A stretch of DNA of 64,000 nucleotides from Desulfovibrio sp. JC022 (GTDB lineage Bacteria > Desulfobacterota > Desulfovibrionia > Desulfovibrionales > Desulfovibrionaceae), in NCBI RefSeq assembly GCF_010470665.1, contig NZ_VOPZ01000005.1:278385-342384 (forward strand). The letters run 5' to 3'. The notes under the pieces are model-generated. The model saw nothing but the letters and a program-made list of their open reading frames with translations, did no database searches and was not told the DNA's origin. Of this stretch, positions 16,709-26,716 are shown piece after piece (positions within the stretch are counted from its first letter, which is position 1; each line of letters starts with the position of its first letter). The position numbers were made by a program, and so were the translations under genes.

Positions 16709-17890
16709 ATGAGCGACGACGTATACAACCAGAAATCTTCACTTGAAAGCTACGATCCCTGTACTCGGGAAGTTCTGGATCAACATGAAAGGATAAGGAA
16801 AGAATTTGCCGCGGAACTTATCAATTCCGTGCCTAATCCATCATTTATTCTCAACAACGCCCGAAAAATTGTCCTCTACAATGAGACTCTTGCAGCTGCC
16901 GTGGGCGAACAACGTGAAAATATGATTCTGGGACGCCGGCCCGGAGAACTGCTACGCTGCTGTAACTCACAAAAAAGCTGGTGCGGAGAGGCTGTCCCCT
17001 GCGTCCAATGCGGTGCTTTACGGGCTATCCAGACCGCCATGACCGGAGGCAGGGCGGAAGAAGAATGTATGTTGCTGGCCAGTATCGACGGCAAAGTCAA
17101 ATCATATACCTTCAAAGTAAATGCATCTCCCATCGTAATCAGGGATGAACAATATTTTATAATCCATTTGGCTGATATATCAGACAGCAAACATAAGGAA
17201 ATGATGGAACGGGTGTTCCTTCACGACCTGCTCAATGCCGTAAACGGTATAGTCAACGCCGGAACCCTGATCAGGGAAGATGCCATAAAGAGTGAGCACC
17301 GCGATCTGGCCGGAATGATTGTTGACCGGGCCAATTTTATGGCAAATGAAATTGATGCTCACAGACTCTTCATTTCCGCTGAGAGCAAGCAACTCGAAAT
17401 CCACAATGAACCCGTTGCAGTAAAACAGATTCTGGAATCCGTCAGTACTTTCTATTCCGGCAGCCAGTTGGCAAAGGATAAAAACATTTTTATCAACTCT
17501 GAAATTGCAGAGTTCGGCCTGCTCACAGACAAGAGAATCCTTTACCGCATAATTGAAAATCTGGTCAAAAACGCAATCGAAGCATCCCCGGCTAATGGAA
17601 AAGTTGAAATCAAGGCCAGTAGTAATGAAAATCTTGCCCTGTTCACAATTTCCAATGAAGGGGCTATTCCCATGACTGTCGCCCACCAGATTTTCAGGAA
17701 ATCATTTTCCACCAAAGGAAAGGGGAGAGGCCTTGGAACATATAGCGTGAAATTGTTTACTGAAAACTACCTCCGGGGAAAAGTCTGGTTTGATTCATCA
17801 CAGGAAGACGGAACCAATTTCTATGTAGAACTGCCCCTCTCCCCTTCAGCAGAACAGCTGGTGACAGATCCCTGTCAGCGCGGACTGTAA
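16709..17890 (+). CDS. Soluble PAS-domain sensor histidine kinase
   Basis: 393-aa cytoplasmic kinase without membrane helices. A PAS-like domain (about 25-160) contains several Cys residues (CCNSQKSWCGEAVPCVQCG, about 87-105) that could bind a metal or sense redox. The phospho-acceptor is probably in VFLHDLLNAVNG, an atypical H box. The HATPase part has RIIENLVKNAIEAS and KGKGRGLGTYSVKL. It lacks a receiver, and no response regulator is adjacent. ATG 16709 is favoured over TTG 16706, given the GAGG site 6 nt upstream. The next gene starts 9 bp later. Confidence 0.85.
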   Translation: MSDDVYNQKSSLESYDPCTREVLDQHERIRKEFAAELINSVPNPSFILNNARKIVLYNETLAAAVGEQRENMILGRRPGELLRCCNSQKSWCGEAVPCVQCGALRAIQTAMTGGRAEEECMLLASIDGKVKSYTFKVNASPIVIRDEQYFIIHLADISDSKHKEMMERVFLHDLLNAVNGIVNAGTLIREDAIKSEHRDLAGMIVDRANFMANEIDAHRLFISAESKQLEIHNEPVAVKQILESVSTFYSGSQLAKDKNIFINSEIAEFGLLTDKRILYRIIENLVKNAIEASPANGKVEIKASSNENLALFTISNEGAIPMTVAHQIFRKSFSTKGKGRGLGTYSVKLFTENYLRGKVWFDSSQEDGTNFYVELPLSPSAEQLVTDPCQRGL

Positions 17891-17899
17891 GGAGATCCT

Positions 17900-18538
17900 A
17901 TGGGCGGTAATCCCAAACGGTTGTCTCTATACACCGCCGCGGGGGCACTTGCGACCCTGCTGCTGGTAATTATTTTTTACCAATACCTTGATCTGCCCAT
18001 TGCCAAAGCCGCCCATACATTGAAAGGAACTTTTGCGGTAACCGTCGGCAAACTCCTCAGCAAACTGGCCTCCAAACATGTCATTCAGACAATTTCCTTT
18101 CTGGCCCTGATCGGTGGCAGTATGGACGCAGTACTAAACGGTATCCAAAACAGGTCGCGGGCTTTATTGTTGGTGGCATTTTCAACCATGACCGCCATGC
18201 TTATCGGCGATGAATTAAAATGGTTTTTCGGACGTTGCCGTCCGCCTCTTTTTTTTGAAGACGGTTCATACGGCTTCACCTGGTTTTCCGGAAAATATTT
18301 GCAGAACTCCTTCCCTTCAGGGCACACCCTGCGCATCTTCTCACTGACCACAGCCGCAGCACTGCTTTTAGCACACAAGAAATACATTCCGATTATTCTA
18401 GCGGTATTGGTGGGACTAAGCCGGGTCATAGTAGGCAAGCATTACCCCGCAGATGTAATCTTAGGCTGCTTTATCGGCATGACTTCCGCAATCTGGACGC
18501 ATTACTTCCTGTATCGAAACTGCACCAACCGGGAATAG
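17900..18538 (+). CDS. PAP2-family membrane phosphatase
   Basis: 212-aa inner-membrane protein with about five hydrophobic segments. The three phosphatase motifs are complete: KWFFGRCRPP, FPSGHT and SRVIVGKHYPADV. PAP2 enzymes dephosphorylate lipid phosphates such as phosphatidate or undecaprenyl pyrophosphate at the periplasmic face; the substrate here cannot be decided. It follows the PAS kinase by 9 bp with a GGAG site, so both are probably one transcript that ends at the terminator at 18551. Confidence 0.87.
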   Translation: MGGNPKRLSLYTAAGALATLLLVIIFYQYLDLPIAKAAHTLKGTFAVTVGKLLSKLASKHVIQTISFLALIGGSMDAVLNGIQNRSRALLLVAFSTMTAMLIGDELKWFFGRCRPPLFFEDGSYGFTWFSGKYLQNSFPSGHTLRIFSLTTAAALLLAHKKYIPIILAVLVGLSRVIVGKHYPADVILGCFIGMTSAIWTHYFLYRNCTNRE

Positions 18539-18550
18539 AACTCGCTACCC

Positions 18551-18594
18551 AAAAAAAAGACCCCGCCGGAATATTCCGGCGGGGTCTTTTTTTT
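18551..18594. terminator. Bidirectional terminator
   Basis: A long perfect stem (AAAAAAAAGACCCCGCCGGA with its complement) with A and T runs on both sides stops both the PAP2 gene and the convergent RND permease gene. Confidence 0.95.
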
Positions 18595-18610
18595 GAACTT
18601 AAATTAACAG

Positions 18611-21600
18611 CTATTCATCAGTCGAGTCAGGCTTCTCGGCAGCTTTCTTCCTGTTCTGTATCTTGACCAGCGTCACATAGAACAGCGGCACAAAGAGCAC
18701 ACCAAGCACGGTAGCCGCGATCATCCCTGAAAAGACCGAAGTACCGAGTGCATGACGGCTGGCCGATCCCGCTCCCTGTGCAATTACCAGCGGCACAACG
18801 CCGAGGATGAATGCAAAGGAAGTCATCAGGATAGGACGGAAACGGAGTTGTGCGGCCTGCACAGCGGCATCAACCAGCGAGGCTCCCTTCTCATACTTGG
18901 CCTTGGCAAATTCCACGATGAGAATTGCGTTCTTAGCTGCAAGACCGATCAGCATGATCAAACCGATCTGGGCATAGACATTGTTATCCAGCCCGCGCAG
19001 GAATTGCCCGGAAATAGCCCCGAACACACCCAGCGGAACCGCAAAAACAATCGCCAGCGGAATAATCCAGCTTTCGTACTGCGCTGCAAGTACGAGGAAA
19101 ACCATGAGAACCGCCAATGCGAAAATAACAATGACTTCCCCGCCGGATTTCTTTTCCTGATAGGCAATGTTGGTCCAGTCAAAACCATACCCTCTGGGCA
19201 GAGTGTCACGGGCTATTTTTTCCATGACCGCCATGGCCTGCCCGGTACTGTATCCCGGAGCGTTGGAAGCCGTGATCTCAATGGCCCGGAAAAGATTGTA
19301 ACGCTGGATATATTCCGGTCCGAAAATCTTCTCCTGATTAAGCAGAGTGGAAAGAGGAATCATCTTCCCGGTATCTCCGCGCACGTAAAATTTGGAAACA
19401 TCTTCAGGGCTGGTCCTGAATTGGGAATCAGCCTGGGCCATTACCCGATAGGTCCTGCCGTACTTGTTGAAATCATTAATGTAGTACCCGCCAAGAAAAG
19501 TCTGCATGGCGGTGAACACCTCATTGAGAGGAATTCCCAGCTTGCGGACCTTGTCACGGTCAACATCAACAAAAAGTTGCGGCACATTGGCACTGAAGGT
19601 GGAAAAGATACCGGTAAGTTCAGGATGTTTGCGAAGCTCTGCCATGTAATCCTGAGCAGTCTGAGCAAGCTCCTCCACGCTGCCGCCGGAACGGTCCTGC
19701 AATTCAAACTGCAAACCGCCCGTGGACCCGATACCGTTAATGGGCGGCGGGTTGAAGCAGATAATCATCGCCTCCTGAATACCGAACAGCTTCCCCTGCA
19801 CCTTTTGCAGGATGGAATTCACATGCAACTGCGGATCGGTTCGTTCGTCCCACGGTTCAAGGATGGCAAAAAGAGTTGAGGTATAGGAAGAATAAGCTGC
19901 GGTGATCAGGTTGAATCCGCCAAGAGCGAAAAAGTCTTTCACTCCGGGTTCATTTTTCAGGATTTCCTCAACCTGCTTCACCACTGCATCCGAACGCTCA
20001 AGAGATGCACCTTCGGGCAGCTGTACGTTGATCATGAAATATCCCTGATCCTCGTTAGGCACGAAGCCGGTGGGTACAGTCTGAAACAAGGAGTAGGTTC
20101 CGAACATGAGAACCCCGAAAATACCCAGCGCGACAAATGACTTACGCAATATAACACGCACACCGGATGTATAACCGGAAGTTACTTTACCAAAATATTT
20201 ATTGAACTGCTTGAAAAACCAGCCCAAAGGACCGCGCATTTCCTTTTGCGGCCGCAAAAGCAAAGCGGACATAGCCGGAGAAAAAGTAAGTGCATTAACA
20301 GACGAAATGGCAACTGATACCGCAAGGGTCAATGCAAACTGTTTGTAAAGCTGCCCGGAAATACCACCCATGAAGGCAACAGGCACAAACACGGCAATAA
20401 GAACCGCAGTGGTCGCAACAATAGGCCCGGAAACCTCTTTCATAGCTTCCTTGGTTGCCGTCTTGGCATCCAGCCCTTCCTCGTCAATCTTGGATTGCAC
20501 CGCTTCGACTACGACGATAGCGTCATCAACAACAATACCGATTGCCAAAACCATTCCGAAAAGAGTCAGGGTATTGATGGAGAATCCCAAAACCTGAAAA
20601 AATGCAAAAGTACCAACCAGTGAAACCGGTACCGCAATCATGGGCACGATGGTCGCCCGCAGGTTCTGCAAAAAGATGAATACCACGATAAAGACGAGAG
20701 CCATGGCCTCGTAAAGTGTATCCATAACTTCATCAATGGAAGCGGTTACGAACAGGGTGGTGTCGTAAGGAATGTCGTATTTCATTCCAGTGGGAAAATC
20801 CTGGGAAAGATCCTTCATGGTAGAACGGACGTGCTCTACAATATCCAGCGCATTTGCTCCGGGCAGCTGATAAACCAGCAGCATGGCGGAATCAATTTCA
20901 CCCTGCCTGCCGAAAGCGGAATAGGACTTGGACCCCATTTCCACACGGGCCACATCCCGGATATGCACGGTACTGCCGTCCGGATTAGCTTTGACGATAA
21001 TACTGCCGAACTCCTCGGGTTCACTGAGGCGTCCCTTAACCCTGACAGTCAGCTGGAACTGCTGTCCTGAAGCAGCCGGCGGCTGTCCAACCTGCCCTGC
21101 GGGGGCTTGCAGGTTCTGCTCCTGCACAGCGGCGATAATATCGTCAGCGGTAATCGCCAGCCGGGCCATCTTATCCGGGTCCAGCCAGATGCGCATGCCG
21201 TAATCCTGATCACCGAAAAGGGACACACTGCCCACTCCGGGAATACGGGAAACAGCATCAAAGAGATTAATCTTAGCGTAGTTATTCAGAAAAAGTGAAT
21301 CATATGTTCCTTCCGGGGAAAGCAGGCTGATCACACAGATCATACTTGAAGACTGCTTTTTAACACTGACCCCGGACTTGGTTACTTCAGAAGGAAGCTG
21401 GGGGGTGGCAAGGCTGACCCTGTTCTGCACATCTACAGTGGCCAGTTCCAGATCACGGCCCAGATCAAAGGTAACATTGAGCACCATGCGTCCGTCGTTG
21501 GAGCTGATGGAATTCATGTAAAGCATATCCTGCGCGCCGTTGACCTGCTCCTCAATGGGGGCCGCAACAGTCTGTTCCACAACGTCCGCACTGGCTCCGG

Positions 21601-21748
21601 TATATTGGGCCGCAATCTGAACTGTGGGCGGTGCGATCTCAGGATACTGGGCAATGGGCAGGGTAAAAATACTCAGCAAGCCCACCATTGTAATAATGAT
21701 GGAAATAACGGACGAGAAAATGGGTCTGTCGATAAAGAAATTGACCAT
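18611..21748 (-). CDS. RND efflux permease (AcrB/MexB type)
   Basis: 1045-aa inner-membrane proton-driven exporter of the HAE1 class, with 12 predicted helices and two large periplasmic loops. The start [14 protein letters not shown] is family-standard and has an AGGAAGA ribosome site; an upstream in-frame start would add 11 untypical residues. Proton-relay Asp pair is present in [13 protein letters not shown]. The second half contains RLRPILMTS-like [10 protein letters not shown] and [10 protein letters not shown]-like [10 protein letters not shown]. Its periplasmic adaptor is encoded just upstream. No TolC-type channel or local regulator gene is adjacent, so an outer-membrane partner must lie elsewhere. 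Substrates are unknown; drugs, bile salts or solvents are usual. Confidence 0.95.
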   Translation of the reverse strand: MVNFFIDRPIFSSVISIIITMVGLLSIFTLPIAQYPEIAPPTVQIAAQYTGASADVVEQTVAAPIEEQVNGAQDMLYMNSISSNDGRMVLNVTFDLGRDLELATVDVQNRVSLATPQLPSEVTKSGVSVKKQSSSMICVISLLSPEGTYDSLFLNNYAKINLFDAVSRIPGVGSVSLFGDQDYGMRIWLDPDKMARLAITADDIIAAVQEQNLQAPAGQVGQPPAASGQQFQLTVRVKGRLSEPEEFGSIIVKANPDGSTVHIRDVARVEMGSKSYSAFGRQGEIDSAMLLVYQLPGANALDIVEHVRSTMKDLSQDFPTGMKYDIPYDTTLFVTASIDEVMDTLYEAMALVFIVVFIFLQNLRATIVPMIAVPVSLVGTFAFFQVLGFSINTLTLFGMVLAIGIVVDDAIVVVEAVQSKIDEEGLDAKTATKEAMKEVSGPIVATTAVLIAVFVPVAFMGGISGQLYKQFALTLAVSVAISSVNALTFSPAMSALLLRPQKEMRGPLGWFFKQFNKYFGKVTSGYTSGVRVILRKSFVALGIFGVLMFGTYSLFQTVPTGFVPNEDQGYFMINVQLPEGASLERSDAVVKQVEEILKNEPGVKDFFALGGFNLITAAYSSYTSTLFAILEPWDERTDPQLHVNSILQKVQGKLFGIQEAMIICFNPPPINGIGSTGGLQFELQDRSGGSVEELAQTAQDYMAELRKHPELTGIFSTFSANVPQLFVDVDRDKVRKLGIPLNEVFTAMQTFLGGYYINDFNKYGRTYRVMAQADSQFRTSPEDVSKFYVRGDTGKMIPLSTLLNQEKIFGPEYIQRYNLFRAIEITASNAPGYSTGQAMAVMEKIARDTLPRGYGFDWTNIAYQEKKSGGEVIVIFALAVLMVFLVLAAQYESWIIPLAIVFAVPLGVFGAISGQFLRGLDNNVYAQIGLIMLIGLAAKNAILIVEFAKAKYEKGASLVDAAVQAAQLRFRPILMTSFAFILGVVPLVIAQGAGSASRHALGTSVFSGMIAATVLGVLFVPLFYVTLVKIQNRKKAAEKPDSTDE

Positions 21749-21811
21749 AGCTTCTTCCTGCGAAAAATTATCTCCCCGCATTTGCGGGGAGATTTAAGGT
21801 ATTAAATTGAA

Positions 21812-22990
21812 CTACTGCTTCTCTGCTTGGGACTGGTCCTGAACGACCTGGGGACTGACCGGGGTTCCGGGGCGAATTTTGTTCACCCCATCTGCAATAA
21901 TCATGGTCCCGGACTCAATTCCGGTTTTGATCACGGTATTGCGGTCATCGGTGTAATCAATGGTTACCGCTTTTTCCACCACAGTTCCGTTGACAACGGC
22001 CAGCAGTGATTTACGTCCCTGCACATCAAGCAATGCCCGTGTGGGAACCACTAATGCATTAGGGTAATTTTTGAGCTGGGCCACAACTTTGGCATACTGT
22101 CCGTCGCGCAAAATCCTGTCCGGGTTAGGAAATTCAGCCCTGATGCCCAGTGTTCCGGTTGTGGAATCCACGGCGCGGTCAGCCATGTTAAAAGTACCGT
22201 TGTGGTCATAGTAACCGCCATCTGCCAGAATAATCTGGAGACTGGAATCCCTGTCAGGCTTTCCTGCTTTTTTGTTGGCTTCTATTTCACGGATGGCTAC
22301 AAGATATTCTTTTTCGGGGATGCTGAAATTTACATAAACCGGGTCCACGGCAGAAACAGTTGCCAACACTGTTGCTTCAGCGGCAACCAGAGTGCCCGGC
22401 TCTACCTGGGTACGCCCGATAATGCCGTCCATGGGAGATTTAATCTGGGTAAAACCCATATCCAGATTAGCCTGCTCAACCTGAGCTTTGGCGTTGCTCA
22501 CATTGGCCTCAAGCACCTGTTTGTCGGTAATCTTGGAATCAAATTCCTCGCGACTCACAGCACCCTGATCAAAAAGAGCCTTAAATCTTTTGTAATCCTT
22601 GCTGGCCTTGGCAAGGGTAGCCTTGGTGCTGGCCAGTTCCGCCTCGGCTTTTTTCAGGGCCTCGTTATAGGGACGGGGATCGATAATAAAAAGGAGCTGC
22701 CCTTCTTTCACAGCCTGCCCTTCAGTGAACAACCGCTCTTTGATATGCCCCTGAACACGGGCCTTGATATCAACAGTTTTCAAAGCTTCAATCTGGGCCA
22801 CATACTCGCCCATAACAGGAAACGGATGTTCAGTAATCTTGACGACTTTTACAGGCATGGCCTGAGCAGAACTCTGCTCTTCCTTTCCATCATCAAAACA
22901 GCCGCCCAGCGCAAAAGACAGAGTCAACAAGGCAAAAAGAAAAATTGCGATTGCCTTCTTTTCAGCAGCCGCACGAAAAAATGATTTCAC
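21812..22990 (-). CDS. RND periplasmic adaptor lipoprotein
   Basis: 392-aa membrane-fusion protein linking the RND permease to an outer-membrane channel. A lipoprotein signal ends at Cys31 (ALGGC). The family order is seen: lipoyl half-motif VDIKARVQGHIKERLFTEGQ, a helical hairpin (about 100-165), the second lipoyl half IKSPMDGIIGRTQVEPGTLV, then beta-barrel and membrane-proximal domains with VPTRALLDVQG. It is the first gene of the pair, 63 bp before the permease start, and they probably form one operon. Confidence 0.93.
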   Translation of the reverse strand: MKSFFRAAAEKKAIAIFLFALLTLSFALGGCFDDGKEEQSSAQAMPVKVVKITEHPFPVMGEYVAQIEALKTVDIKARVQGHIKERLFTEGQAVKEGQLLFIIDPRPYNEALKKAEAELASTKATLAKASKDYKRFKALFDQGAVSREEFDSKITDKQVLEANVSNAKAQVEQANLDMGFTQIKSPMDGIIGRTQVEPGTLVAAEATVLATVSAVDPVYVNFSIPEKEYLVAIREIEANKKAGKPDRDSSLQIILADGGYYDHNGTFNMADRAVDSTTGTLGIRAEFPNPDRILRDGQYAKVVAQLKNYPNALVVPTRALLDVQGRKSLLAVVNGTVVEKAVTIDYTDDRNTVIKTGIESGTMIIADGVNKIRPGTPVSPQVVQDQSQAEKQ

Positions 22991-23138
22991 AAATTCCCCC
23001 TGAGTAATATTTCAAAGAAAAAGATTACCCTTGAAACAGTAATCCGTTCCCAATCCCATTTATAATGATAAGTGATGAGACACTAACCGATTACCATTTC
23101 AAAAAAAAGTAAATTATTATGCATCAGACTTAAAAAAA

Positions 23139-23441
23139 CTAATGATGCAACCTGCCCCTGATCCGCTCTATGGCCTGCGGAATTTCAGTCGCAGCCAGTA
23201 TCCTCAAATTTTCATATTCAGCTTTGAACTCCGCACTGGGATAAGTTCGGTCGACAATGCTGGAAGAGTAAAGACTCGGAATATTATTCAAAACCACGCA
23301 AGCAATATCAAACAAACACTTATCGCATTGGCAGAATTCAATCTCCTCTCTGCTGATAAGTTTCCGCAATTCTTCATATACAGCCTCTTCGGCAAGGTTC
23401 ACGATTTCACCGGTCTTAAAGAAATCCTTCAATGACAACAT
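23139..23441 (-). CDS. ComFB-family protein
   Basis: 100-aa cytoplasmic protein of the late-competence ComFB family. It shows NLAEEAVYEELRKLIS, the Cys motif EFCQCDKCLFDIACVVLN and a NIPSLYSSS stretch; in this family four Cys residues bind zinc. ComFB-type domains have been reported to bind cyclic dinucleotides in cyanobacteria, which would fit the many c-di-GMP genes here, but that is inference. I prefer ATG 23441 because a GGGGGAGA site precedes it; an in-frame start lies 24 bp upstream. Confidence 0.8.
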   Translation of the reverse strand: MLSLKDFFKTGEIVNLAEEAVYEELRKLISREEIEFCQCDKCLFDIACVVLNNIPSLYSSSIVDRTYPSAEFKAEYENLRILAATEIPQAIERIRGRLHH

Positions 23442-23542
23442 AATCTCCCCCTTTGCTTGGGCCATAACGGCTTCAACCTATATTATACAAAGTATAGCGC
23501 ATAAAAACAGGTATTCAAAGTCAATTTTAAAACCGTTCAAAC

Positions 23543-23570
23543 AAAAAAACCGGCACAAAAAATGTACCGG
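23543..23570 (-). terminator. Terminator after the REC-REC-GGDEF gene
   Basis: CCGG-ACA (23550-23557) pairs with TGT-CCGG (23563-23570) around one mismatch. Read on the minus strand it is followed by seven T residues, 28 bp after the diguanylate cyclase stop. Confidence 0.75.
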
Positions 23571-23597
23571 AGAATACAAAAGTAAGCAGACATCCTG

Positions 23598-24836
23598 CTA
23601 CCAATCACAAAGGACTTTATTCCTGCCGGACCCTTTGGCCTCATAAAGCTTGTCATCCGCCCGGCTGATCATTGCGGTGAGCGATTCATCCATATTGGCT
23701 GTAGCCCCGATAGAGACGGTAATAGTTATAACCTGACCTTTAAATTCCACAGAAAATCCCTCCACCAGCACTCTGAACTCTTCCAAAAAATCAATCAATT
23801 CATCAGCCGGAACGCCATCAAGAACAATGGTAAACTCTTCCCCGCCAAATCTGGAAACCAACCCGGCATCCCCCACATAGTCCGCCAGCAATGCTGAAAA
23901 TTCCTTTAAAACCTCATCCCCGGCATCATGACCGTAAGTATCGTTAACCTTCTTAAAATGATCAATATCCAGAATGACCACACAAAGCTCACGCCCTCCA
24001 AGGATAAGCTGCTCGTAAAGCGGTTCTCCGTATTCGAAAAAATATCTCCTGTTCCACAATCCGGTCAGGAAATCCTTGTTGGCCCGGTCGCGGGAAGCTT
24101 GGATCAACTCAAGAAACTCCAAGTTGGAATTTACCCGGCAAAGAATCTCTTCAATAGAGGCGGTTTTCTGAATAAAATCATTGGCTCCCTGTTTCAGAAA
24201 AAGCGGAGCGGTACGGGATTTAGTATCTGAAGAAAGAACAATTATACTCAGTTCATCCATAGAGCGTATGGAACGCAAATGCGCAGTGAGCCTCAGCCCG
24301 TCCATTTCCGGCATATTATAATCAGTCAGCACCAGCTTGATATCACTGTTCGTATAAAAAACCTTTGTGGCATCAACTCCGTCTTCGGCCTGAAGAACAG
24401 TCAAACCCTGCCTCTTAAGAATCCTGGTAACCCAATCCCGCACTGAAGCGGAATCATCAACAATAAGAACCTTGACTCCCTGATTCTTATAAACCCGACT
24501 GACAATGCGGGCAATATACTCAGCCTGATCCGGCTTCTTGAGCACGTAGTCCACAATATTTTTATTTGAGAGGGCCCTTAACACATGATCGTCAAGTGAG
24601 GCAGTAACAGCAATAGCGGGAATCCTATGCTCAAGCAGCAGATCGATGCCCATGCCGTAATCCACCCCGTCAAGCACCATACTGCTCAAACCAACAAAAT
24701 AGTCATTGGCGGCAATCAACTCCTGTGCACCTTCATATGTACTGGCATGATCACAATCAAACCCGGCCTTCTGTAAAGTAATCTGGATAAACAAAGCCGT
24801 AGCCTTGCTTGGCTCCAATATAAGAACTTGACTCAC
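23598..24836 (-). CDS. REC-REC-GGDEF diguanylate cyclase
   Basis: About 412 aa, cytoplasmic. The first receiver (about 1-115) has weak acidic residues (ILEPSKA) and ends in KKPDQ; the second (about 120-240) is complete with VLIVDDSASVR, LVLTDYNMPEMDG and a KT near its end. The GGDEF domain (about 255-410) carries the active GGEEF in SRFGGEEF and VILDIDHFKKVND for metal binding. The RxxD inhibitory site expected five residues before GGEEF is absent. It should make c-di-GMP under control of an unknown kinase. GTG 24836 is a likelier start than TTG 24848; both follow a GGGTGG-like site only loosely. Confidence 0.87.
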   Translation of the reverse strand: MSQVLILEPSKATALFIQITLQKAGFDCDHASTYEGAQELIAANDYFVGLSSMVLDGVDYGMGIDLLLEHRIPAIAVTASLDDHVLRALSNKNIVDYVLKKPDQAEYIARIVSRVYKNQGVKVLIVDDSASVRDWVTRILKRQGLTVLQAEDGVDATKVFYTNSDIKLVLTDYNMPEMDGLRLTAHLRSIRSMDELSIIVLSSDTKSRTAPLFLKQGANDFIQKTASIEEILCRVNSNLEFLELIQASRDRANKDFLTGLWNRRYFFEYGEPLYEQLILGGRELCVVILDIDHFKKVNDTYGHDAGDEVLKEFSALLADYVGDAGLVSRFGGEEFTIVLDGVPADELIDFLEEFRVLVEGFSVEFKGQVITITVSIGATANMDESLTAMISRADDKLYEAKGSGRNKVLCDW

Positions 24837-24945
24837 AAAACCACCCAAACCCTGTTATACAACTAAAAAAGGTTAAGCTTAAGCCTAACCTTATAAATAG
24901 CAAACAATCAGCTTTTTTCTATTATTATTTTGTAAAACCATACCC

Positions 24946-25362
24946 TTATTCCCTGACACAAGTGTCGCACCCGCACACTGCATACTTGGAATTGGCCCTT
25001 TGCTGACCGAACAACAGTTTTATCTTCTTACGCAACTCTTCCAACATTACAGGATCAATTTCCGAGACAGGGCACTCCACGCCCATTTTGGTCAAACAGA
25101 AAGTGTGCACAGGCTCAATTCCCATCTTACTCAACATAATCTGCGAACACCCTTTTTCACAACCATCAATAACAATGAGATCCCGGACCTTGCCTGCCTC
25201 CTCTACACACTCGTCCAAGCCGGCCCCGATCCCGGCAAGGCAGACCATCTTGGCAAAACCGCTCCTGTTCAGCTCCACAGCCAAACTGTTAGCCGCCTGA
25301 CCGGAACCGGACCCACCGGAACAGCTGACCACCATAAAACCGGTTTCATATTCTTCACTCAT
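24946..25362 (-). CDS. DGC-domain putative zinc-binding protein
   Basis: 138-aa soluble protein with the DGC-domain pattern: VVSCSGGSGSGQAAN near the start, VCLAGIGAGLDEC, and VIDGCEKGC, plus a CGCDTC tail. The conserved Cys residues suggest metal or persulfide binding; the family function is unknown. The start at 25362 is set by a GGGAGGTG ribosome site 6 nt upstream; the longer in-frame reading has no family similarity. It lies downstream of an ArsP-type permease and ArsR regulator but a terminator intervenes, so any link to metal handling is inference. Confidence 0.75.
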   Translation of the reverse strand: MSEEYETGFMVVSCSGGSGSGQAANSLAVELNRSGFAKMVCLAGIGAGLDECVEEAGKVRDLIVIDGCEKGCSQIMLSKMGIEPVHTFCLTKMGVECPVSEIDPVMLEELRKKIKLLFGQQRANSKYAVCGCDTCVRE

Positions 25363-25429
25363 TCTGACGCACCTCCCGAAAGATTGTTCCGCTTTTACAG
25401 TATCACAATACCTGCTTGAAAAAAAAGGC

Positions 25430-25467
25430 AAAAAAACAACCGCACCGCCCAATGGGCAATGCGGTTG
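25430..25467 (-). terminator. Terminator after the ArsP-like permease gene
   Basis: CAACCGCA pairs with TGCGGTTG and an inner GCCC pairs with GGGC (25437-25467). Seven T residues follow on the minus strand. It lies 25 bp after the permease stop and before the DGC-domain gene. Confidence 0.87.
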
Positions 25468-25491
25468 AATAAATGCGATTCTCAAGGGAAG

Positions 25492-26628
25492 TTAAATTAT
25501 CATATTAAACAGATACCCCACAATAAGGATACCGCAGGCGACTACTCCGACAAACACAGCGATCAGCTTCGGCTTGAGTACCTTACGCAGGATGACCATT
25601 TCAGGAAAAGACAAGGCAATTACGCTCATCATGAAGGCCAGTACGGTTCCAAGAGCAGCCCCTTTGCCCAGCAGGGCATCAACAATTGGAATAACCCCGG
25701 CGGCATTGGTGTACATGGGAATTCCCAGCAGTACAGAAACGGGAACCGCCCACCAGACACCCTTACCCATAATGGAAGCCATCATTTCTTCAGGAACATA
25801 ACCGTGGATGGCTGCCCCGGCTCCGATACCGAGTACAACATAAAACCAGACCTTACCCACAATATCCTTAACTGAATCAATACCGAAAGCCACCCGGTCC
25901 TCAACACTCATATCAGACTGCGGACCGTTGTTCTCGGTACTGGCCAGTTTGACCCAGCCTTCCACGTGCTTCTCCATCCCCAGCCGGCCGATAACCCATC
26001 CGGCCACGATGGCAATGGCAATTCCGGTAACAAAATACAGGGTTGCGACCTTCCAGCCCATAAGCCCGTAAAGCAGTACCAGTGCCACCTCGTTAACCAT
26101 GGGTGCCGAGATAAGGAAAGAAAACGTAACGCCCAGCGGAACCCCGCCGGCCACAAAACCGATGAATAGAGGCACAGCGGAACAGGAGCAGAACGGAGTA
26201 ACGACCCCAAGAAGGGCAGCCAGCACGTTCCCGACAGATTCCCGCTTCCCGGCCAAAACCTTGCGGGTCCATTCCACTGTCACATAAGAACGAATAATCC
26301 CGATACCAAAGACCACCAGCACCAACAGCATTAGGACCTTGGGGGTATCGTAAATGAAAAACTGTATTGCCTCTCCAAGGTGACTGCCCGGAGCAAGACC
26401 AAGCAGCTCAAAGGCCGCATACCGGGAAAAAGACAGCAACTGAGAATAGAGCGCGTACCAAAGCAGCAGTCCACCGCCCATTGCGGCCCACAACATATTC
26501 CCACTCAATGGCAGGGTGGATTTTTTTTGTTCTTCCGCCGGAGTTTCCGGCTCAGGACTCATACCTAGAGGTTCCATCTTCTTAGGTTCAGATGAACAGG
26601 CACAGGGTTTAATATTCAGTTCTTCCAT
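25492..26628 (-). CDS. ArsP/DUF318-type membrane permease
   Basis: 378-aa inner-membrane protein with about eight to ten helices. The N-terminal tail has a metal-binding type motif CACSSEPKK. The family signature PFCSCSAVPLFIGFVAGGVPLG with vicinal Cys residues is followed by SFLISAPMVNEVALVLLYG. Some members (ArsP) export organoarsenicals, others are uncharacterised. The start is set by a GGAGAAAG site 6 nt before ATG 26628. An ArsR repressor with the metal motif ELCVCD is encoded just upstream on the same strand, consistent with metalloid-induced expression. Confidence 0.85.
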   Translation of the reverse strand: MEELNIKPCACSSEPKKMEPLGMSPEPETPAEEQKKSTLPLSGNMLWAAMGGGLLLWYALYSQLLSFSRYAAFELLGLAPGSHLGEAIQFFIYDTPKVLMLLVLVVFGIGIIRSYVTVEWTRKVLAGKRESVGNVLAALLGVVTPFCSCSAVPLFIGFVAGGVPLGVTFSFLISAPMVNEVALVLLYGLMGWKVATLYFVTGIAIAIVAGWVIGRLGMEKHVEGWVKLASTENNGPQSDMSVEDRVAFGIDSVKDIVGKVWFYVVLGIGAGAAIHGYVPEEMMASIMGKGVWWAVPVSVLLGIPMYTNAAGVIPIVDALLGKGAALGTVLAFMMSVIALSFPEMVILRKVLKPKLIAVFVGVVACGILIVGYLFNMII

Positions 26629-26677
26629 TATTCTTTCTCCAGTATTTATATTTTGCCAAATACGAAAATCTCTATCC

Positions 26678-26712
26678 AAAAAAGAACAGCTACAACAAAG
26701 TCGCAGCTGTTC
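26678..26712 (-). terminator. Terminator between arsR-type gene and permease
   Basis: GAACAGCT (26684-26691) pairs with AGCTGTTC (26705-26712), followed by six T residues on the minus strand. It would stop most transcripts of the ArsR gene before the permease gene. Confidence 0.78.
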
Positions 26713-26716
26713 CTAC

